19,516 nt of DNA from Bacteroidales bacterium (GCA_012841425.1 DUUR01000242.1:1-19516), one strand, 5' to 3'; positions 9,901 to 18,641 are shown, counted from the first letter of the stretch. Notes: a model not told the origin generated them from the letters alone. Translations and numbers: made by a program.

Positions 9901-11263
9901 TAAGAGCTATAAAGTTGTTGTAAGCCGATTATGTGAAATGCGTATTATTGATCCTAATACTAAAATTGTACTTGTATCACACAACGTACCTTATGGATCG
10001 AAATTATACTTCAATCAAAAGGACAAAGTGAGCAAAGGCGACTTGATATGTGATTGGGATCCATTTAATGCCGTAATAGTTTCAGAAGTTACAGGAAATA
10101 TTCGCTTCGAGAATCTAACCGAAAATATGACTTACAAAGTAGAGTCGGATGAACAAACCGGTTTGAAAGAGAAAGTTATTATTGAATCTCGCGATAAAAC
10201 AAAAGCACCTTCTGCTCATATAGTAGATGATAACGACGATGTAATAAGGACTTATACCCTACCACTTGGTTCACACATAGTGAAAAATGAGAGTGATAAA
10301 ATTAAGGCTGGCGATATCCTTGTTAAGATTCCACGTGCAGTAGGTAAATCTGGTGACATTACTGGAGGACTTCCAAGAGTAACCGAGCTATTTGAAGCAC
10401 GTAATCCTTCAAACCCTGCTGTAGTTACTGAAATTGACGGAGAAGTATCGTTTGGTAAAATTAAACGTGGCAACCAAGAAATTTCTGTTACAACAAAAAC
10501 AGGAGAGACTAAAAAGTATATGGTTCCATTATCAAAACAGATACTTGTTCAAGAGAACGACTATATACGTGCTGGTATGGCACTATCTGAAGGAGCAATT
10601 ACTCCTGCCGACATATTGGCTATTAAGGGTCCCACTGCAGTTCAGGAATATATTGTGAACGAAGTACAAGATGTATACCGTCTACAAGGTGTTAAGATTA
10701 ATGATAAACACTTTGAAGTTATTGTTCGTCAGATGATGCGCAAGGTTGAAGTTGTAGACCCAGGTGATACTAGGTTCTTAGAACAACAGCTTGCTGATAA
10801 GCATGATATGATGGAAGAGAACGACCGCACTTGGGGTAAGAAGGTTATAGTAGATGCAGGTGACTCACAATTATTTGAACCAGGACAAATCGTTACAGTT
10901 CGTAAGCTACGTGATGAAAACAGCTCACTTAAACGACGCGATCTTAAACTGGTTGAAGCACGTGATGCAGTACCAGCTACAGCCAATCAGGTATTACAAG
11001 GTATCACAAGAGCAGCTCTTCAGACATCAAGCTTTATGTCTGCTGCATCATTCCAAGAAACAACAAAGGTTCTTAATGATGCTGCTATAAATGGAAAAAC
11101 CGACTTACTAGAGGGTCTCAAAGAGAACGTTATAGTTGGTCATCTAATTCCAGCAGGTACAGGTCAGAGAGAGTTTGACAAGCTTATAGTTGGTTCTCGT
11201 GATGATTTTGAAAAGTTAAATGCAAATAAGCGTAACAATCTTTTCGAAGAAACTACTGTATAG
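6983..11263 (+). CDS. rpoC: DNA-directed RNA polymerase subunit beta'
   Basis: The 1426-residue beta' subunit carries all key elements. The N-terminal zinc ribbon uses C66, C68, C81 and C84. The catalytic motif NADFDGD starts at N469, so D471, D473 and D475 hold the active-site magnesium. The second zinc site uses C814, C888, C895 and C898 ([13 protein letters not shown]), the same numbers as in E. coli. The trigger-loop and bridge-helix region is recognisable around [18 protein letters not shown] (about 923-940). The extra domain between about residues 940 and 1100 is the usual lineage-dependent part. It ends in FEETTV and is followed 27 bp later by an intrinsic terminator, marking the end of the cluster. 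Confidence 0.99.
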   Translation: MAYRKENKIKSNFSKITISLASPEQVLENSFGEVLKPETINYRTYKPERDGLFCERIFGPVKDYECHCGKYKRIRYKGIVCDRCGVEVTEKKVRRERTGHIHLVVPVAHIWYFRSLPNKIGYLLGIPTKKLDTIIYYERYVVIQAGILEDQVAEKDLLTEDEYLELLDTLPKDNQMLEDSDPNKFIARMGAEALLDLLQRINLDKLANYLRHKADTETSQQRKNEALKQLQVVEAFRTSKNINKPEWMIMKVIPVIPPDLRPLVPLDGGRFATSDLNDLYRRVIIRNNRLKRLIDIKAPDVILRNEKRMLQESVDSLFDNSRKSSAIKTESNRPLKSLSDSLKGKQGRFRQNLLGKRVDYSARSVIVVGPELKMHECGLPKDMAAEIYKPFIIRKLIERGIVKTVKSAKKIVDRKEPVVYDILEYVMKGHPVLLNRAPTLHRLGIQAFQPKLIEGKAIQLHPLACTAFNADFDGDQMAVHLPLGNEAILEAQLLMLASHNILNPANGAPITVPSQDMVLGLYYITKIRPGAKGEGMTFYGEEEAIIAYNEGAVDAHALIKVVVDDIDEEGNPIRKMHETSVGRVITNEAIPKEVGYINELLSKKSLRDIIGKVIKICGVARTAQYLDDIKDLGYTMAFKGGLSFNLEDVIIPEEKEDLIQEGYNEVEQIIENYNMGFITYNERYNQIIDTWTHINSKLSNILMKQLSEDDQGFNSVYMMLDSGARGSREQIRQLSGMRGLMAKPQKSGSEGAQIIENPILANFKEGLSVLEYFISTHGARKGLADTALKTADAGYLTRRLVDVSQDVIVNEVDCGTLRGLTATAIKNNEDIIASLYERILGRVSVHDVQHPNTGEILVNSGEEITEDIAEKIDKSPIERVEIRSVLTCESSQGVCAKCYGRNLATGHMVQKGEAVGVIAAQSIGEPGTQLTLRTFHVGGIASNIAAESRVVAKYDGIVEFEELRFVEATDSEGKSYKVVVSRLCEMRIIDPNTKIVLVSHNVPYGSKLYFNQKDKVSKGDLICDWDPFNAVIVSEVTGNIRFENLTENMTYKVESDEQTGLKEKVIIESRDKTKAPSAHIVDDNDDVIRTYTLPLGSHIVKNESDKIKAGDILVKIPRAVGKSGDITGGLPRVTELFEARNPSNPAVVTEIDGEVSFGKIKRGNQEISVTTKTGETKKYMVPLSKQILVQENDYIRAGMALSEGAITPADILAIKGPTAVQEYIVNEVQDVYRLQGVKINDKHFEVIVRQMMRKVEVVDPGDTRFLEQQLADKHDMMEENDRTWGKKVIVDAGDSQLFEPGQIVTVRKLRDENSSLKRRDLKLVEARDAVPATANQVLQGITRAALQTSSFMSAASFQETTKVLNDAAINGKTDLLEGLKENVIVGHLIPAGTGQREFDKLIVGSRDDFEKLNANKRNNLFEETTV

Positions 11264-11290
11264 AAATAATTACAAAGTAAATATATGATT

Positions 11291-11324
11291 AAACCCGTGT
11301 CTGGTATTCCAGCACGGGTTTTTT
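11291..11324 (+). terminator. Intrinsic terminator after rpoC
   Basis: AAACCCGTG (11291-11299) pairs perfectly with CACGGGTTT (11313-11321). After a single bulged T, the inner CTGG/CCAG pairs close on the 4-base loop TATT. The 3' arm runs into six T residues (11319-11324). It lies 27 bp after rpoC and 17 bp before the end of convergent ppk1. Read on the - strand the same stem is followed by only TTTAATC, so it should work mainly for rpoC but may also slow transcription from ppk1. Confidence 0.9.
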
Positions 11325-11341
11325 AGTTATAGAAACAATGC

Positions 11342-13426
11342 TTACTGACCTTTTGTTTTTTTCAGATAACTATATGTAGCGCTCTGAGCTCTAATATGCT
11401 TTTCGCTCTCGAGAGTCAAATCTCTCTTAAAGACATTATTCAAATCTTCATCGAGCCATACCGCACTCCTATTATCTGCAAGTTGAATTTTAAGTATATC
11501 AATAATCTCTCTCTTTAGAGAATCTTTATAAATAGGAAAAGCAACCTCTATACGACGATGCAAATTTCTCTGCATCCAGTCGGCCGAAGTAAGATAAATA
11601 TCTTCTCTACCCTCATTAAAGAAATACCATACACGCGAATGCTCTAAGTATGCTCCCACAATACGTGTTATTGTAATATTTTTACTATAAGTCTGGTTAG
11701 GTATGAGGCAACATATACCACGTATAATCAAATCAATTTTAACACCCGCTTCACTTGCACGATACAATGCATTTATCATACCTTTATCCTCTAAACTATT
11801 CATTTTAAGAATAATGTAACCAGCACCTCCATTTTTAACATGCTCAATCTCACGATCAATCATTTTATGAATCTCAGGAAGCATATTAAACTGTGTTACA
11901 AGAAGATGTTTAAAATCATGCATATGAGGCTTACCTTCAAGAACTCTAAAGACCTCATCAATATCTTTAATTATCTCTCTATTTGATGTCAGTAGACCTT
12001 TATCCGAATATATTCTAGCAGTTTTTTCATTAAAGTTGCCCGTTCCCAAATAAGCATATCCCTTTAAAGGAGCTTCACTATCGTTACTCCGCTTACGAAC
12101 ATATGCCAACTTAGCATGAACTTTTAAACCAGGCAAGCTATAAATAATTTTCACACCAGCTTGTTGCATTAGCTCAGATGACAAATAATTATTCTCTTCA
12201 TCAAATCGTGCTTTTAGCTCAACAAAAACTGTAACCTTTTTGCCATTTTTAGCAGCACTAATCAAACTATTGATAACCGCCGAGTTTTCTGCAACTCTAT
12301 ATTGGGTTACTTTTATTTCAAGTACTTTAGGATCAAATGCCGCCTGAAGTAAAAATCTAAGTAGATAATCGAACGACTGATATGGAAAATGCAATAACAC
12401 ATCTTGCTTTCTCAAGACACGTAAAATGGAACTGTTAGATTCTAGTTCAGGAGCTCTCAATGGCTGAGGCAATTGCTGTTTCAGAGAATCGCCCACAGGG
12501 TTTGGCAAACCAGCCAAATCTGCCAAGTTTAGATACCGCCATGAAGGCAACAGCTCCTCATCCTCAATCTCATACGCTTCGCAAAGATATTTCAAGAAAT
12601 AATCGGGCATCTCACTATCATACTGGAACCGAGTAACAGCACCAATTTTTCTCTTTCTAACCTTCTTTAATATCTCCTCCGCAATATCTTTCTTATCCTC
12701 CTCCTCTAATGAAAAATCGGCGTCACGAGATATTTTAATACTAAAGCAATCAATAATGTCATATCCAGGAAAAACACTAGTTAAATTTGCCTTAATTACA
12801 TCATCTATAAACATAATGTAATGATTCCCCTCATACGAAGGCAGTTCTATAAACCTTGGTATCTTTGTGTATGGAATCTTCATTATTGCATAAGTGTAAT
12901 TTAACGAAGAGTCTTTAGACTTTTTCTTATTCTTAAGAAGACTAATAGTCTGATATATACGCCCATCCTGAATAAATGAATGAATATCATCCTTCTGAAT
13001 TACCATGGGCTGAAGATATGGGAACACCTCTTCATTAAAGTATTTCTCTACATACGCCTTATGAAATGGCTCAACCTTATCGGTTTGATATAGCACAATA
13101 CTATTCTTTTTCAGCTCAGGCAAAATCATATTATTGAAGATATTATAATACTCTTTTTCTTGCGCAGTAACCTCATTATTTATTTGCACAATAGTTTTAA
13201 GTGCCTCCTCTTCCGATTCCTCTAAGTTAATACTTTCAAGTAGCGAACTATGATAGCCCGAAACCCTAATCTTGTAAAACTCTTCGAGATTAGATGAGTA
13301 TATTGATAAAAATTTAATTCGCTCATATACTGGAAGTCGCTCATCCTTTGCCTCCAACAGCACACGATAATTAAAACTGAGCCAGCTGATATCTCGTTTG
13401 AAATATGAGTATTTTCGTTTTCCCAT
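11342..13426 (-). CDS. ppk1: Polyphosphate kinase (PPK1)
   Basis: The 694-residue protein matches the PPK1 family in length. It polymerises the terminal phosphate of ATP into inorganic polyphosphate and can run in reverse. The N-terminal domain covers about residues 7-110, the middle domain to about 310, and two phospholipase-D-like domains fill the C-terminal half. The phosphorylated histidine is H437 in KVHAKLAY (E. coli H435) and the second catalytic histidine is H596 in EHSRVW (E. coli H592). R377 (QYRVAENS) and R407 (ELKARFDE) match the magnesium-site arginines R375 and R405. The start at 13426 gives the expected RDISWLSFNYRVL opening at residue 11. It converges on rpoC and is divergent from the phosphoesterase gene. 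Polyphosphate links to stress and stationary-phase survival; no local partner such as ppx is seen. Confidence 0.98.
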   Translation of the reverse strand: MGKRKYSYFKRDISWLSFNYRVLLEAKDERLPVYERIKFLSIYSSNLEEFYKIRVSGYHSSLLESINLEESEEEALKTIVQINNEVTAQEKEYYNIFNNMILPELKKNSIVLYQTDKVEPFHKAYVEKYFNEEVFPYLQPMVIQKDDIHSFIQDGRIYQTISLLKNKKKSKDSSLNYTYAIMKIPYTKIPRFIELPSYEGNHYIMFIDDVIKANLTSVFPGYDIIDCFSIKISRDADFSLEEEDKKDIAEEILKKVRKRKIGAVTRFQYDSEMPDYFLKYLCEAYEIEDEELLPSWRYLNLADLAGLPNPVGDSLKQQLPQPLRAPELESNSSILRVLRKQDVLLHFPYQSFDYLLRFLLQAAFDPKVLEIKVTQYRVAENSAVINSLISAAKNGKKVTVFVELKARFDEENNYLSSELMQQAGVKIIYSLPGLKVHAKLAYVRKRSNDSEAPLKGYAYLGTGNFNEKTARIYSDKGLLTSNREIIKDIDEVFRVLEGKPHMHDFKHLLVTQFNMLPEIHKMIDREIEHVKNGGAGYIILKMNSLEDKGMINALYRASEAGVKIDLIIRGICCLIPNQTYSKNITITRIVGAYLEHSRVWYFFNEGREDIYLTSADWMQRNLHRRIEVAFPIYKDSLKREIIDILKIQLADNRSAVWLDEDLNNVFKRDLTLESEKHIRAQSATYSYLKKTKGQ

Positions 13427-13457
13427 TGTATTTAGTTTACTAGAATATATTTACCAT

Positions 13458-13465
13458 CAAAAATA
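13458..13465 (-). promoter_or_regulatory. Possible -7 box for ppk1
   Basis: Read on the - strand this is TATTTTTG, which fits the Bacteroidota -7 consensus TAnnTTTG, about 32 bp before the ppk1 ATG. I found no clear -33 element (TTTG or TTG) at the proper distance, and the surrounding DNA is so AT-rich that chance matches are likely. Confidence 0.35.
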
Positions 13466-13529
13466 CAAAGTTTATTCGATTTTATCCTTTCAGATAAGAG
13501 AATTAGATTAAAAAACAGAGTCTATGTCT

Positions 13530-13537
13530 TATCTTTG
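13530..13537 (+). promoter_or_regulatory. -7 box for the metallophosphoesterase gene
   Basis: TATCTTTG is an exact match to the Bacteroidota -7 consensus TAnnTTTG. A weak -33-like TTAG lies at 13503-13506. Transcription would begin around 13542-13545, giving a leader of roughly 11-14 bases before the ATG at 13556. The box rules out the upstream in-frame TTG at 13535, which lies within it. Confidence 0.6.
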
Positions 13538-13555
13538 CATAATAAAACAAGAACA

Positions 13556-14053
13556 ATGAAGAAGATTGGACTCCTCTCCGACACGCATGGATATTGGGAT
13601 GAAAAGTTTGAAAGCTATTTCAGAGAGTGCGATGAGATATGGCACGCAGGTGATATTGGCTCAATGGAGATTGCCAAAAAGTTTGAAGAGCTGAAACCAT
13701 TTAGGGCAGTCTATGGCAATATTGATGATTATAAAACCCGCATTGCCTATCCCGAAACATTAAGATTTGAAGTTGAGAATGTGGATGTTCTTATTACTCA
13801 TATTGGTGGATATCCAGGCAGATATGACCCCTCTATTCGATCAAAGCTGATTGCTAATCCTCCCAAGCTATTTATTGCTGGACACTCTCATATCCTTAAG
13901 GTGATGTATGATGAGAAACTTAAAACCCTACATATGAATCCGGGAGCAGCTGGTATTTATGGATTTCATAAGGTAAGAACACTTATACGCTTTATTTTAG
14001 ACAACGGCAATATTAGAGATTTAGAAGTTATAGAGCTAGGCAACAGAGGTTAA
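13556..14053 (+). CDS. YfcE/MJ0936-type metallophosphoesterase
   Basis: From the ATG at 13556 the product has 165 residues. It carries the calcineurin-like phosphoesterase metal ligands in order: D9 and H11 (SDTH), D33 (HAGDIG), N55 (GNIDD), H82 (THIGG), and H110 and H112 (GHSH). This pattern and size match the small YfcE/MJ0936 family of two-metal phosphodiesterases. Members hydrolyse model phosphodiesters in vitro, but physiological substrates are generally unclear, so none is assigned. The protein has no signal peptide and is probably cytosolic. A seven-codon-longer reading from TTG at 13535 is rejected because that codon is part of the promoter. It is divergent from ppk1 and overlaps the convergent exporter gene by 18 bp at its 3' end. 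Confidence 0.92.
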   Translation: MKKIGLLSDTHGYWDEKFESYFRECDEIWHAGDIGSMEIAKKFEELKPFRAVYGNIDDYKTRIAYPETLRFEVENVDVLITHIGGYPGRYDPSIRSKLIANPPKLFIAGHSHILKVMYDEKLKTLHMNPGAAGIYGFHKVRTLIRFILDNGNIRDLEVIELGNRG

Positions 14054-14668
14054 AGTTTGTATAATACCAGCTACGCCAATGACTATAAAGATAGTTCCAA
14101 CTACTCGGTTTAATATAACAAGTCCCTTACGCTTAAACCTTTTTCTAAGGCGCGACACAAGTGTTGTGAGTATAAACCACCACAGTAGCGCTGCAATAGA
14201 AAATGATATTAGAGCCACTATTAGCGATGCTGTTCCTTCTAATATTGGATTAAACGAAAAACGTGTATATAGGCCAACTAATGCTAATATAATTGTTGCA
14301 TTAGAAAATGTAAGTAGAAATGTAGAAATAAAATCTTTAAAATAACGCGATTCAGTTGGCAAATTATCGGGTTGCCAACCTTTTAACGGATTTGAACGAT
14401 ACACACCAAAACCAAACAGAATAAGTATTATACTTCCAAATAGAAGCAACTCCGATTCATAATCATTCATGAAACCAGACACAAAACTCAAGCCCAACAT
14501 AGTTATTGTAGCATAGGTAATATCTGAAAGCATTGCACCAACACCAGATGCCAAACCGTGCCACCTTCCACGATTTAAAGTTCGTTGAATAGTGAGTATA
14601 TTAATTGGTCCCATGGGCGACGACACGAGCAAACCTATAATAAATCCCTTAGTTATTGTTTCTAGCAT
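14036..14668 (-). CDS. LysE/RhtB-family membrane exporter
   Basis: The 210-residue protein is almost entirely hydrophobic, with six likely transmembrane helices at about 6-26, 38-60, 72-90, 110-132, 142-168 and 184-206. The N-terminal signature SSPMGPINILTIQRTLNRGR, followed by GLASGVGAMLSD, is the LysE/RhtB pattern with its conserved Pro-Gly and the downstream Gly/Asp. The family exports amino acids and related small molecules across the inner membrane by secondary transport. The substrate cannot be inferred here, as no biosynthetic gene or LysR-type regulator is adjacent. The last 18 bp overlap the end of the convergent phosphoesterase gene. The start at 14668 lies only about 9 bp from a good -7 box, so the mRNA may be nearly leaderless. 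Confidence 0.9.
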   Translation of the reverse strand: MLETITKGFIIGLLVSSPMGPINILTIQRTLNRGRWHGLASGVGAMLSDITYATITMLGLSFVSGFMNDYESELLLFGSIILILFGFGVYRSNPLKGWQPDNLPTESRYFKDFISTFLLTFSNATIILALVGLYTRFSFNPILEGTASLIVALISFSIAALLWWFILTTLVSRLRKRFKRKGLVILNRVVGTIFIVIGVAGIIQTLTSVA

Positions 14669-14676
14669 ATATTATA

Positions 14677-14684
14677 CAAATATA
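14677..14684 (-). promoter_or_regulatory. -7 box for the LysE-family gene
   Basis: Read on the - strand this is TATATTTG, an exact fit to TAnnTTTG. It ends 8 bp before the ATG at 14668, so transcription would start only a few bases ahead of the start codon. I found no -33 TTTG at the expected distance, which lowers confidence. Confidence 0.45.
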
Positions 14685-14750
14685 CGAACATGTTTGGGCT
14701 TGATCCGTATAGTATAAAATAAAATAATAATGCAGCTTAACTTTTTGTAT

Positions 14751-14860
14751 CAAACAAGTAGGTAAGTTCAAAGTGAATGTTTAGATCACATTTTTTCAAT
14801 TCAGACAAATTGGTAACTTTAAAGTGAATATTTAGATTACATTTTTCAATTCAAACAAGT
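14751..14860. repeat. 51-bp tandem repeat (two copies plus a 9-bp fragment) upstream of purL
   Basis: Copy 1 is 14751-14801 (51 bp) and copy 2 is 14802-14851 (50 bp). They agree at 43 of 51 aligned positions, with seven substitutions and one T missing in copy 2. A third copy starts with CAAACAAGT at 14852-14860, identical to the first nine bases of copy 1, and then diverges. The best-kept core is AAAGTGAAT at 14770-14778 and 14821-14829. The repeat fills the middle of the 267-bp divergent spacer between the exporter gene and purL, and has no coding potential that I can support. Its position just upstream of the purL promoter suggests a regulatory role, but a simple tandem duplication is also possible. 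Confidence 0.85.
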
Positions 14861-14874
14861 TTGTTCTCTTCATA

Positions 14875-14903
14875 TTGACTTAACAAAAAAGTTAGTAACT
14901 TTG
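14875..14903 (+). promoter_or_regulatory. purL promoter (-33 TTG, -7 TAACTTTG)
   Basis: TAACTTTG at 14896-14903 fits the Bacteroidota -7 consensus TAnnTTTG exactly. A TTG at 14875-14877 lies 18 bp upstream, close to the expected -33 spacing. Transcription would begin near 14908-14910, leaving a leader of about 26-28 bases with no Shine-Dalgarno sequence and no room for a riboswitch. Confidence 0.65.
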
Positions 14904-14935
14904 TGGTTAATATATATCGATCTAAAAACTGAGAT

Positions 14936-17900
14936 ATGATTTCATTTTTCAAAACCCCTTCACAAAGTATAATTGCTGTAGAATCAAATTCTACATTCAC
15001 ACCTGACACACTTCGTAAACTTAACTGGTTGTTTGGCGATGCAGAGTTAGTAGATTCAGAAACAATAGATAAAGCATTTATTGGTCCGCGTAGAGAATTA
15101 ATAACTCCATGGAGTACATGCGCGGTAGAGATTACCCAGAATATGGGAATAGAAGGAATCGGTAGGATTGAAGAATACACCCCCCAGTTGGAGGCAACAT
15201 ATTTCGATTTTGACCCGATGTTGCAACGAAAATATGCACAACTAGATCAAACAATTTTCACAATAGAGGGAAGTCCCGAACCGATAATTAGTATCGATGA
15301 TATTTCGGCCTACAACGACTCTGAGGGACTAGCCATGAGTGCAGATGAAATAGAATACCTTGAGTCTGTGAGCAAGAAAATGGGTAGGAAGCTCACCGAC
15401 AGCGAAGTCTTCGGCTTTTCGCAAGTAAACTCTGAGCACTGCCGACATAAAATTTTTAATGGTAAATTTATAATTGATGGTGAGGAAAAAGAGATGTCAC
15501 TGTTTCAGATGATAAAGAAAACCTCGGCAGTCAATCCCAATACATTAATTTCGGCTTATAAAGATAATGTAGCCTTTATACAAGGCCCCACTATTGAGCA
15601 GTTTGTTCCTGCAAGTGGAGATAAACCCGACTTCTTTATAACTAAAGAAATTGAGAGTGTGCTTTCTCTTAAAGCTGAGACACACAATTTCCCAACAACA
15701 GTTGAACCATTTAACGGAGCATCAACTGGTACTGGAGGAGAAATTCGCGATCGTCTGGCAGGTGGTAAAGGGTCAATTCCAATTGCTGGAACGGCGGTTT
15801 ACATGACATCTTATCCTCGCTTAGAAGAAGGGCGTCCGTGGGAACAGCATCTTGCCCCCCGAAACTGGCTATACCAAACACCTGAGCAGATACTTCTTAA
15901 AGCTTCAAATGGAGCATCGGACTTTGGAAATAAATTTGGACAGCCACTAATTTGCGGTTCGGTGCTAACATTAGAACATACCGAAAACGATAAAAAGTTT
16001 GGCTTCGACAAAGTTATTATGCTTGCAGGTGGAGTTGGGTATGCAAATAAACGTGATGCTATAAAAGGCGACCCAAAAAGCGGAGAAAAAATTGTAGTAA
16101 TGGGTGGCGACAACTACCGCATTGGCATGGGTGGTGGCGCTGTTTCATCTGTTAATACCGGTGTGTTTTCGGAAGGAATAGAACTCAATGCAATCCAGAG
16201 AGCCAACCCTGAGATGCAAAAACGTGTTTCTAACGTTATACGCACACTAGCAGAATCTGAAGATAACCCTATAGTATCTATACACGATCATGGAGCTGGA
16301 GGTCACCTAAACTGCTTGTCGGAGATTGTAGAAGACACTGGTGGTATAATTAATGTTGACAAGTTGCCTGTTGGAGATAAAACCCTTTCTGCAAAAGAAA
16401 TAGTGGGCAATGAAAGTCAAGAGCGAATGGGTCTTTTAGTAGATGAAAAAGACATTGAAAGAATAGAACGTATAGCCTCGCGCGAGCAAGCGCCACTTTA
16501 TGTTGTAGGAGAAACAACTGGCGATATGCGACTTACTTTTAGTGAGCCCGACGGCACCAACCCAATTGATATGGAGCTGGGTGATTTTTTTGGAAAAACT
16601 CCCGAAACAGTTATGGAAGATAGTACCGTAATTGAAGAATACACCGCTCCCGATTATGATGCCGAAAATATTGAAACATACATAAACGATATACTCAAAC
16701 TAGAATCAGTTGCATCTAAGGACTGGTTGACAAATAAGGTAGACCGATCTGTAACTGGAAGAATTGCTCGTCAGCAAACACAAGGTGAGATTCAGCTGCC
16801 ACTTAGCGATTCAGGAGCAATTGCTCTAGACTATAAAGGCTTTGCAGGCATGGCAACCTCTTTAGGACATGCACCCCAAGTAGCAATGATTGACCCAGCT
16901 GCGGGCTCTGTTATGGCAGTTGCCGAAGCTCTTACAAACATAGTTTTTGCACCACTAACAAATGGATTACAAAGTGTTTCATTAAGTGCCAACTGGATGT
17001 GGCCTTGTCGCAACCCAGGTGAAGATGCACGTCTTTATAAAGCTGTAGAAGCTTGCTCTAATTTTTCATGCGATCTGGGCATCAACATCCCGACTGGAAA
17101 AGATTCACTATCGATGACTCAAAAGTACGATGATGATAAAGTTTACTCACCTGGCACAGTAATTATTTCAGCAGCGGCCGAAGTTAAGAACATAAGAAAA
17201 ATTGCATCACCAGTATTAGCCTATATAAAAGGGACTTACCTCTACTATATAGATTTCTCGTTAGATACATTTAAGTTAGGCGGTTCTGCATTTGCACAAA
17301 CATTAGGCAAAATAGGAGATGAAGCACCAACTGTAACCGATGCTGAGTATTTCAAAAATGCATTTGCTGCTGTGCAAGAACTTGTTAATAGAGGATTGAT
17401 ACTTGCAGGCCACGATATTTCTGAAGGAGGAATGGTTACAACAATGCTAGAGATGTGCTTTGCAAATCCTCAGGGGGGACTTGATGTTAGGCTAGATAAA
17501 ATTCACCATTCAGACATAATTAAAATTCTTTTCTCCGAAAATCCGGGTGTTATAATTCAGGTTAAACACCATAGATTGGTTGAAAAGATATTACAAGATT
17601 ACGGCTTGGGCTTTGCTATTGTGGCAAGACCTATTGAGGACAGAAAGCTTATTATATCTAAAGGAGACTTTAATAGCGAGTTCGATATTGATGAGCTCCG
17701 CGATGTGTGGTTTAAAACATCGTACCTGCTAGACAAAAAGCAAAGTGGAGAAGAACATGCCACTCTTAGATATAACAATTATAAAAATCAACCTCTTCAA
17801 TTTGATATAAAGGCAGACTTTACGGGTAAGATGGAAGATATGGGTCTTAATCCCGATAGGAAAGAAAGAAACGGTGTCACTGCTGCCATTATACGTGAAA

Positions 17901-18625
17901 AGGGAACTAATGGTGAGCGTGAGATGGCATACTCACTTTATCTGGCTGGCTTTGATGTTAAGGATGTGCATATGACCGACTTAACTTCTGGAAGAGAAAC
18001 ACTGGAGGATGTGCAGTTTGCAGTATTCTGCGGTGGATTCTCTAACTCAGATGTTCTGGGCTCTGCCAAAGGATGGGCAGGTGGTTTTAAGTATAACGAA
18101 AAGGCTAAGTCTGCACTAAGAAACTTCTTCGCAAGAAAAGATACTATGAGCTTGGGTGTTTGCAACGGTTGCCAGTTGTTAATGGAGCTGGGCTTGATCT
18201 TCCCTGAATTGGGAGATAAACATCCTCGCATGATGCACAACTCTTCAAATAAGTTTGAGTCTACATTCGTGAGTGTTGCTATACCTAAGAATAATTCGGT
18301 AATGTTTAAGTCCCTTGAAGGAAGTAAACTAGGAATTTGGGTAGCACATGGTGAAGGAAGATTTGATCTACCTGAAGAAGAATCTAAATATAACATCGCT
18401 GCTAAATTCCTCTATAATGAATATCCAGGCAACCCCAACGGATCAGACTATGCGGCGGCGGCTGTATGCTCTAAAGATGGTCGCCATTTAGCCATGATGC
18501 CTCACCTAGAGCGCACAATTTTCCCTTGGCAAAATGCCTTCTATCCTTTTGCATACAGAAAACATGAAGTTACACCATGGATGGAAGCCTTTGTGAATGC
18601 AAGGGAGTGGATTATTAAGCAGTAG
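14936..18625 (+). CDS. purL: Phosphoribosylformylglycinamidine (FGAM) synthase, large single-chain form
   Basis: The 1229-residue enzyme converts FGAR, glutamine and ATP to FGAM in the fourth step of de novo purine synthesis. It is the single-chain type with everything fused. A PurS-like N-terminal region comes first (about 1-120), then a linker with QVNSEHCRHKIFNG (about 163-176). Two tandem synthase halves follow, the first carrying ETHNFPTTVEPFNGASTGTG (248-267). The glutaminase domain starts near residue 985. Its nucleophile is C1076 (GVCNGCQLL), and H1190 and E1192 (MMPHLER) complete the triad. It is slightly shorter than the E. coli enzyme (about 1295). The ATG at 14936 lies properly downstream of the -7 box. 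It stands alone, with no other pur gene in the window. Its TAG stop lies inside a palindrome shared with the convergent serpin gene. Confidence 0.99.
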   Translation: MISFFKTPSQSIIAVESNSTFTPDTLRKLNWLFGDAELVDSETIDKAFIGPRRELITPWSTCAVEITQNMGIEGIGRIEEYTPQLEATYFDFDPMLQRKYAQLDQTIFTIEGSPEPIISIDDISAYNDSEGLAMSADEIEYLESVSKKMGRKLTDSEVFGFSQVNSEHCRHKIFNGKFIIDGEEKEMSLFQMIKKTSAVNPNTLISAYKDNVAFIQGPTIEQFVPASGDKPDFFITKEIESVLSLKAETHNFPTTVEPFNGASTGTGGEIRDRLAGGKGSIPIAGTAVYMTSYPRLEEGRPWEQHLAPRNWLYQTPEQILLKASNGASDFGNKFGQPLICGSVLTLEHTENDKKFGFDKVIMLAGGVGYANKRDAIKGDPKSGEKIVVMGGDNYRIGMGGGAVSSVNTGVFSEGIELNAIQRANPEMQKRVSNVIRTLAESEDNPIVSIHDHGAGGHLNCLSEIVEDTGGIINVDKLPVGDKTLSAKEIVGNESQERMGLLVDEKDIERIERIASREQAPLYVVGETTGDMRLTFSEPDGTNPIDMELGDFFGKTPETVMEDSTVIEEYTAPDYDAENIETYINDILKLESVASKDWLTNKVDRSVTGRIARQQTQGEIQLPLSDSGAIALDYKGFAGMATSLGHAPQVAMIDPAAGSVMAVAEALTNIVFAPLTNGLQSVSLSANWMWPCRNPGEDARLYKAVEACSNFSCDLGINIPTGKDSLSMTQKYDDDKVYSPGTVIISAAAEVKNIRKIASPVLAYIKGTYLYYIDFSLDTFKLGGSAFAQTLGKIGDEAPTVTDAEYFKNAFAAVQELVNRGLILAGHDISEGGMVTTMLEMCFANPQGGLDVRLDKIHHSDIIKILFSENPGVIIQVKHHRLVEKILQDYGLGFAIVARPIEDRKLIISKGDFNSEFDIDELRDVWFKTSYLLDKKQSGEEHATLRYNNYKNQPLQFDIKADFTGKMEDMGLNPDRKERNGVTAAIIREKGTNGEREMAYSLYLAGFDVKDVHMTDLTSGRETLEDVQFAVFCGGFSNSDVLGSAKGWAGGFKYNEKAKSALRNFFARKDTMSLGVCNGCQLLMELGLIFPELGDKHPRMMHNSSNKFESTFVSVAIPKNNSVMFKSLEGSKLGIWVAHGEGRFDLPEEESKYNIAAKFLYNEYPGNPNGSDYAAAAVCSKDGRHLAMMPHLERTIFPWQNAFYPFAYRKHEVTPWMEAFVNAREWIIKQ

Positions 18626-18641
18626 CAATATTTGCTACTGC
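18619..18641. terminator. Palindrome at the purL/serpin 3' ends, possible bidirectional terminator
   Basis: GCAGTAGCAA (18619-18628) and TTGCTACTGC (18632-18641) are perfect 10-bp inverted arms around a TAT loop. The purL stop TAG is 18623-18625 and the serpin stop TAG is 18635-18637 on the other strand, so each gene ends within one arm as Gln-TAG. No U tract follows on either strand, so efficiency as an intrinsic terminator is uncertain. It could instead act as a 3'-end stabilising hairpin for both mRNAs. Confidence 0.65.

Noticed and set aside
14904..14935. Purine riboswitch in the purL leader
   Set aside because: The predicted leader is under 30 bases, and no three-way-junction core is visible upstream either.
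14851..15180. 109-codon - strand frame overlapping the purL promoter and start
   Set aside because: Most of it is antisense to the conserved PurL N-terminus, and the rest covers the repeat fragment and promoter. No start signal or protein family is recognisable.
17938..18396. 152-codon open frame on the - strand inside purL
   Set aside because: It lies fully antisense to the PurL glutaminase domain, and its composition looks like a reverse translation of that domain. No family features were seen.
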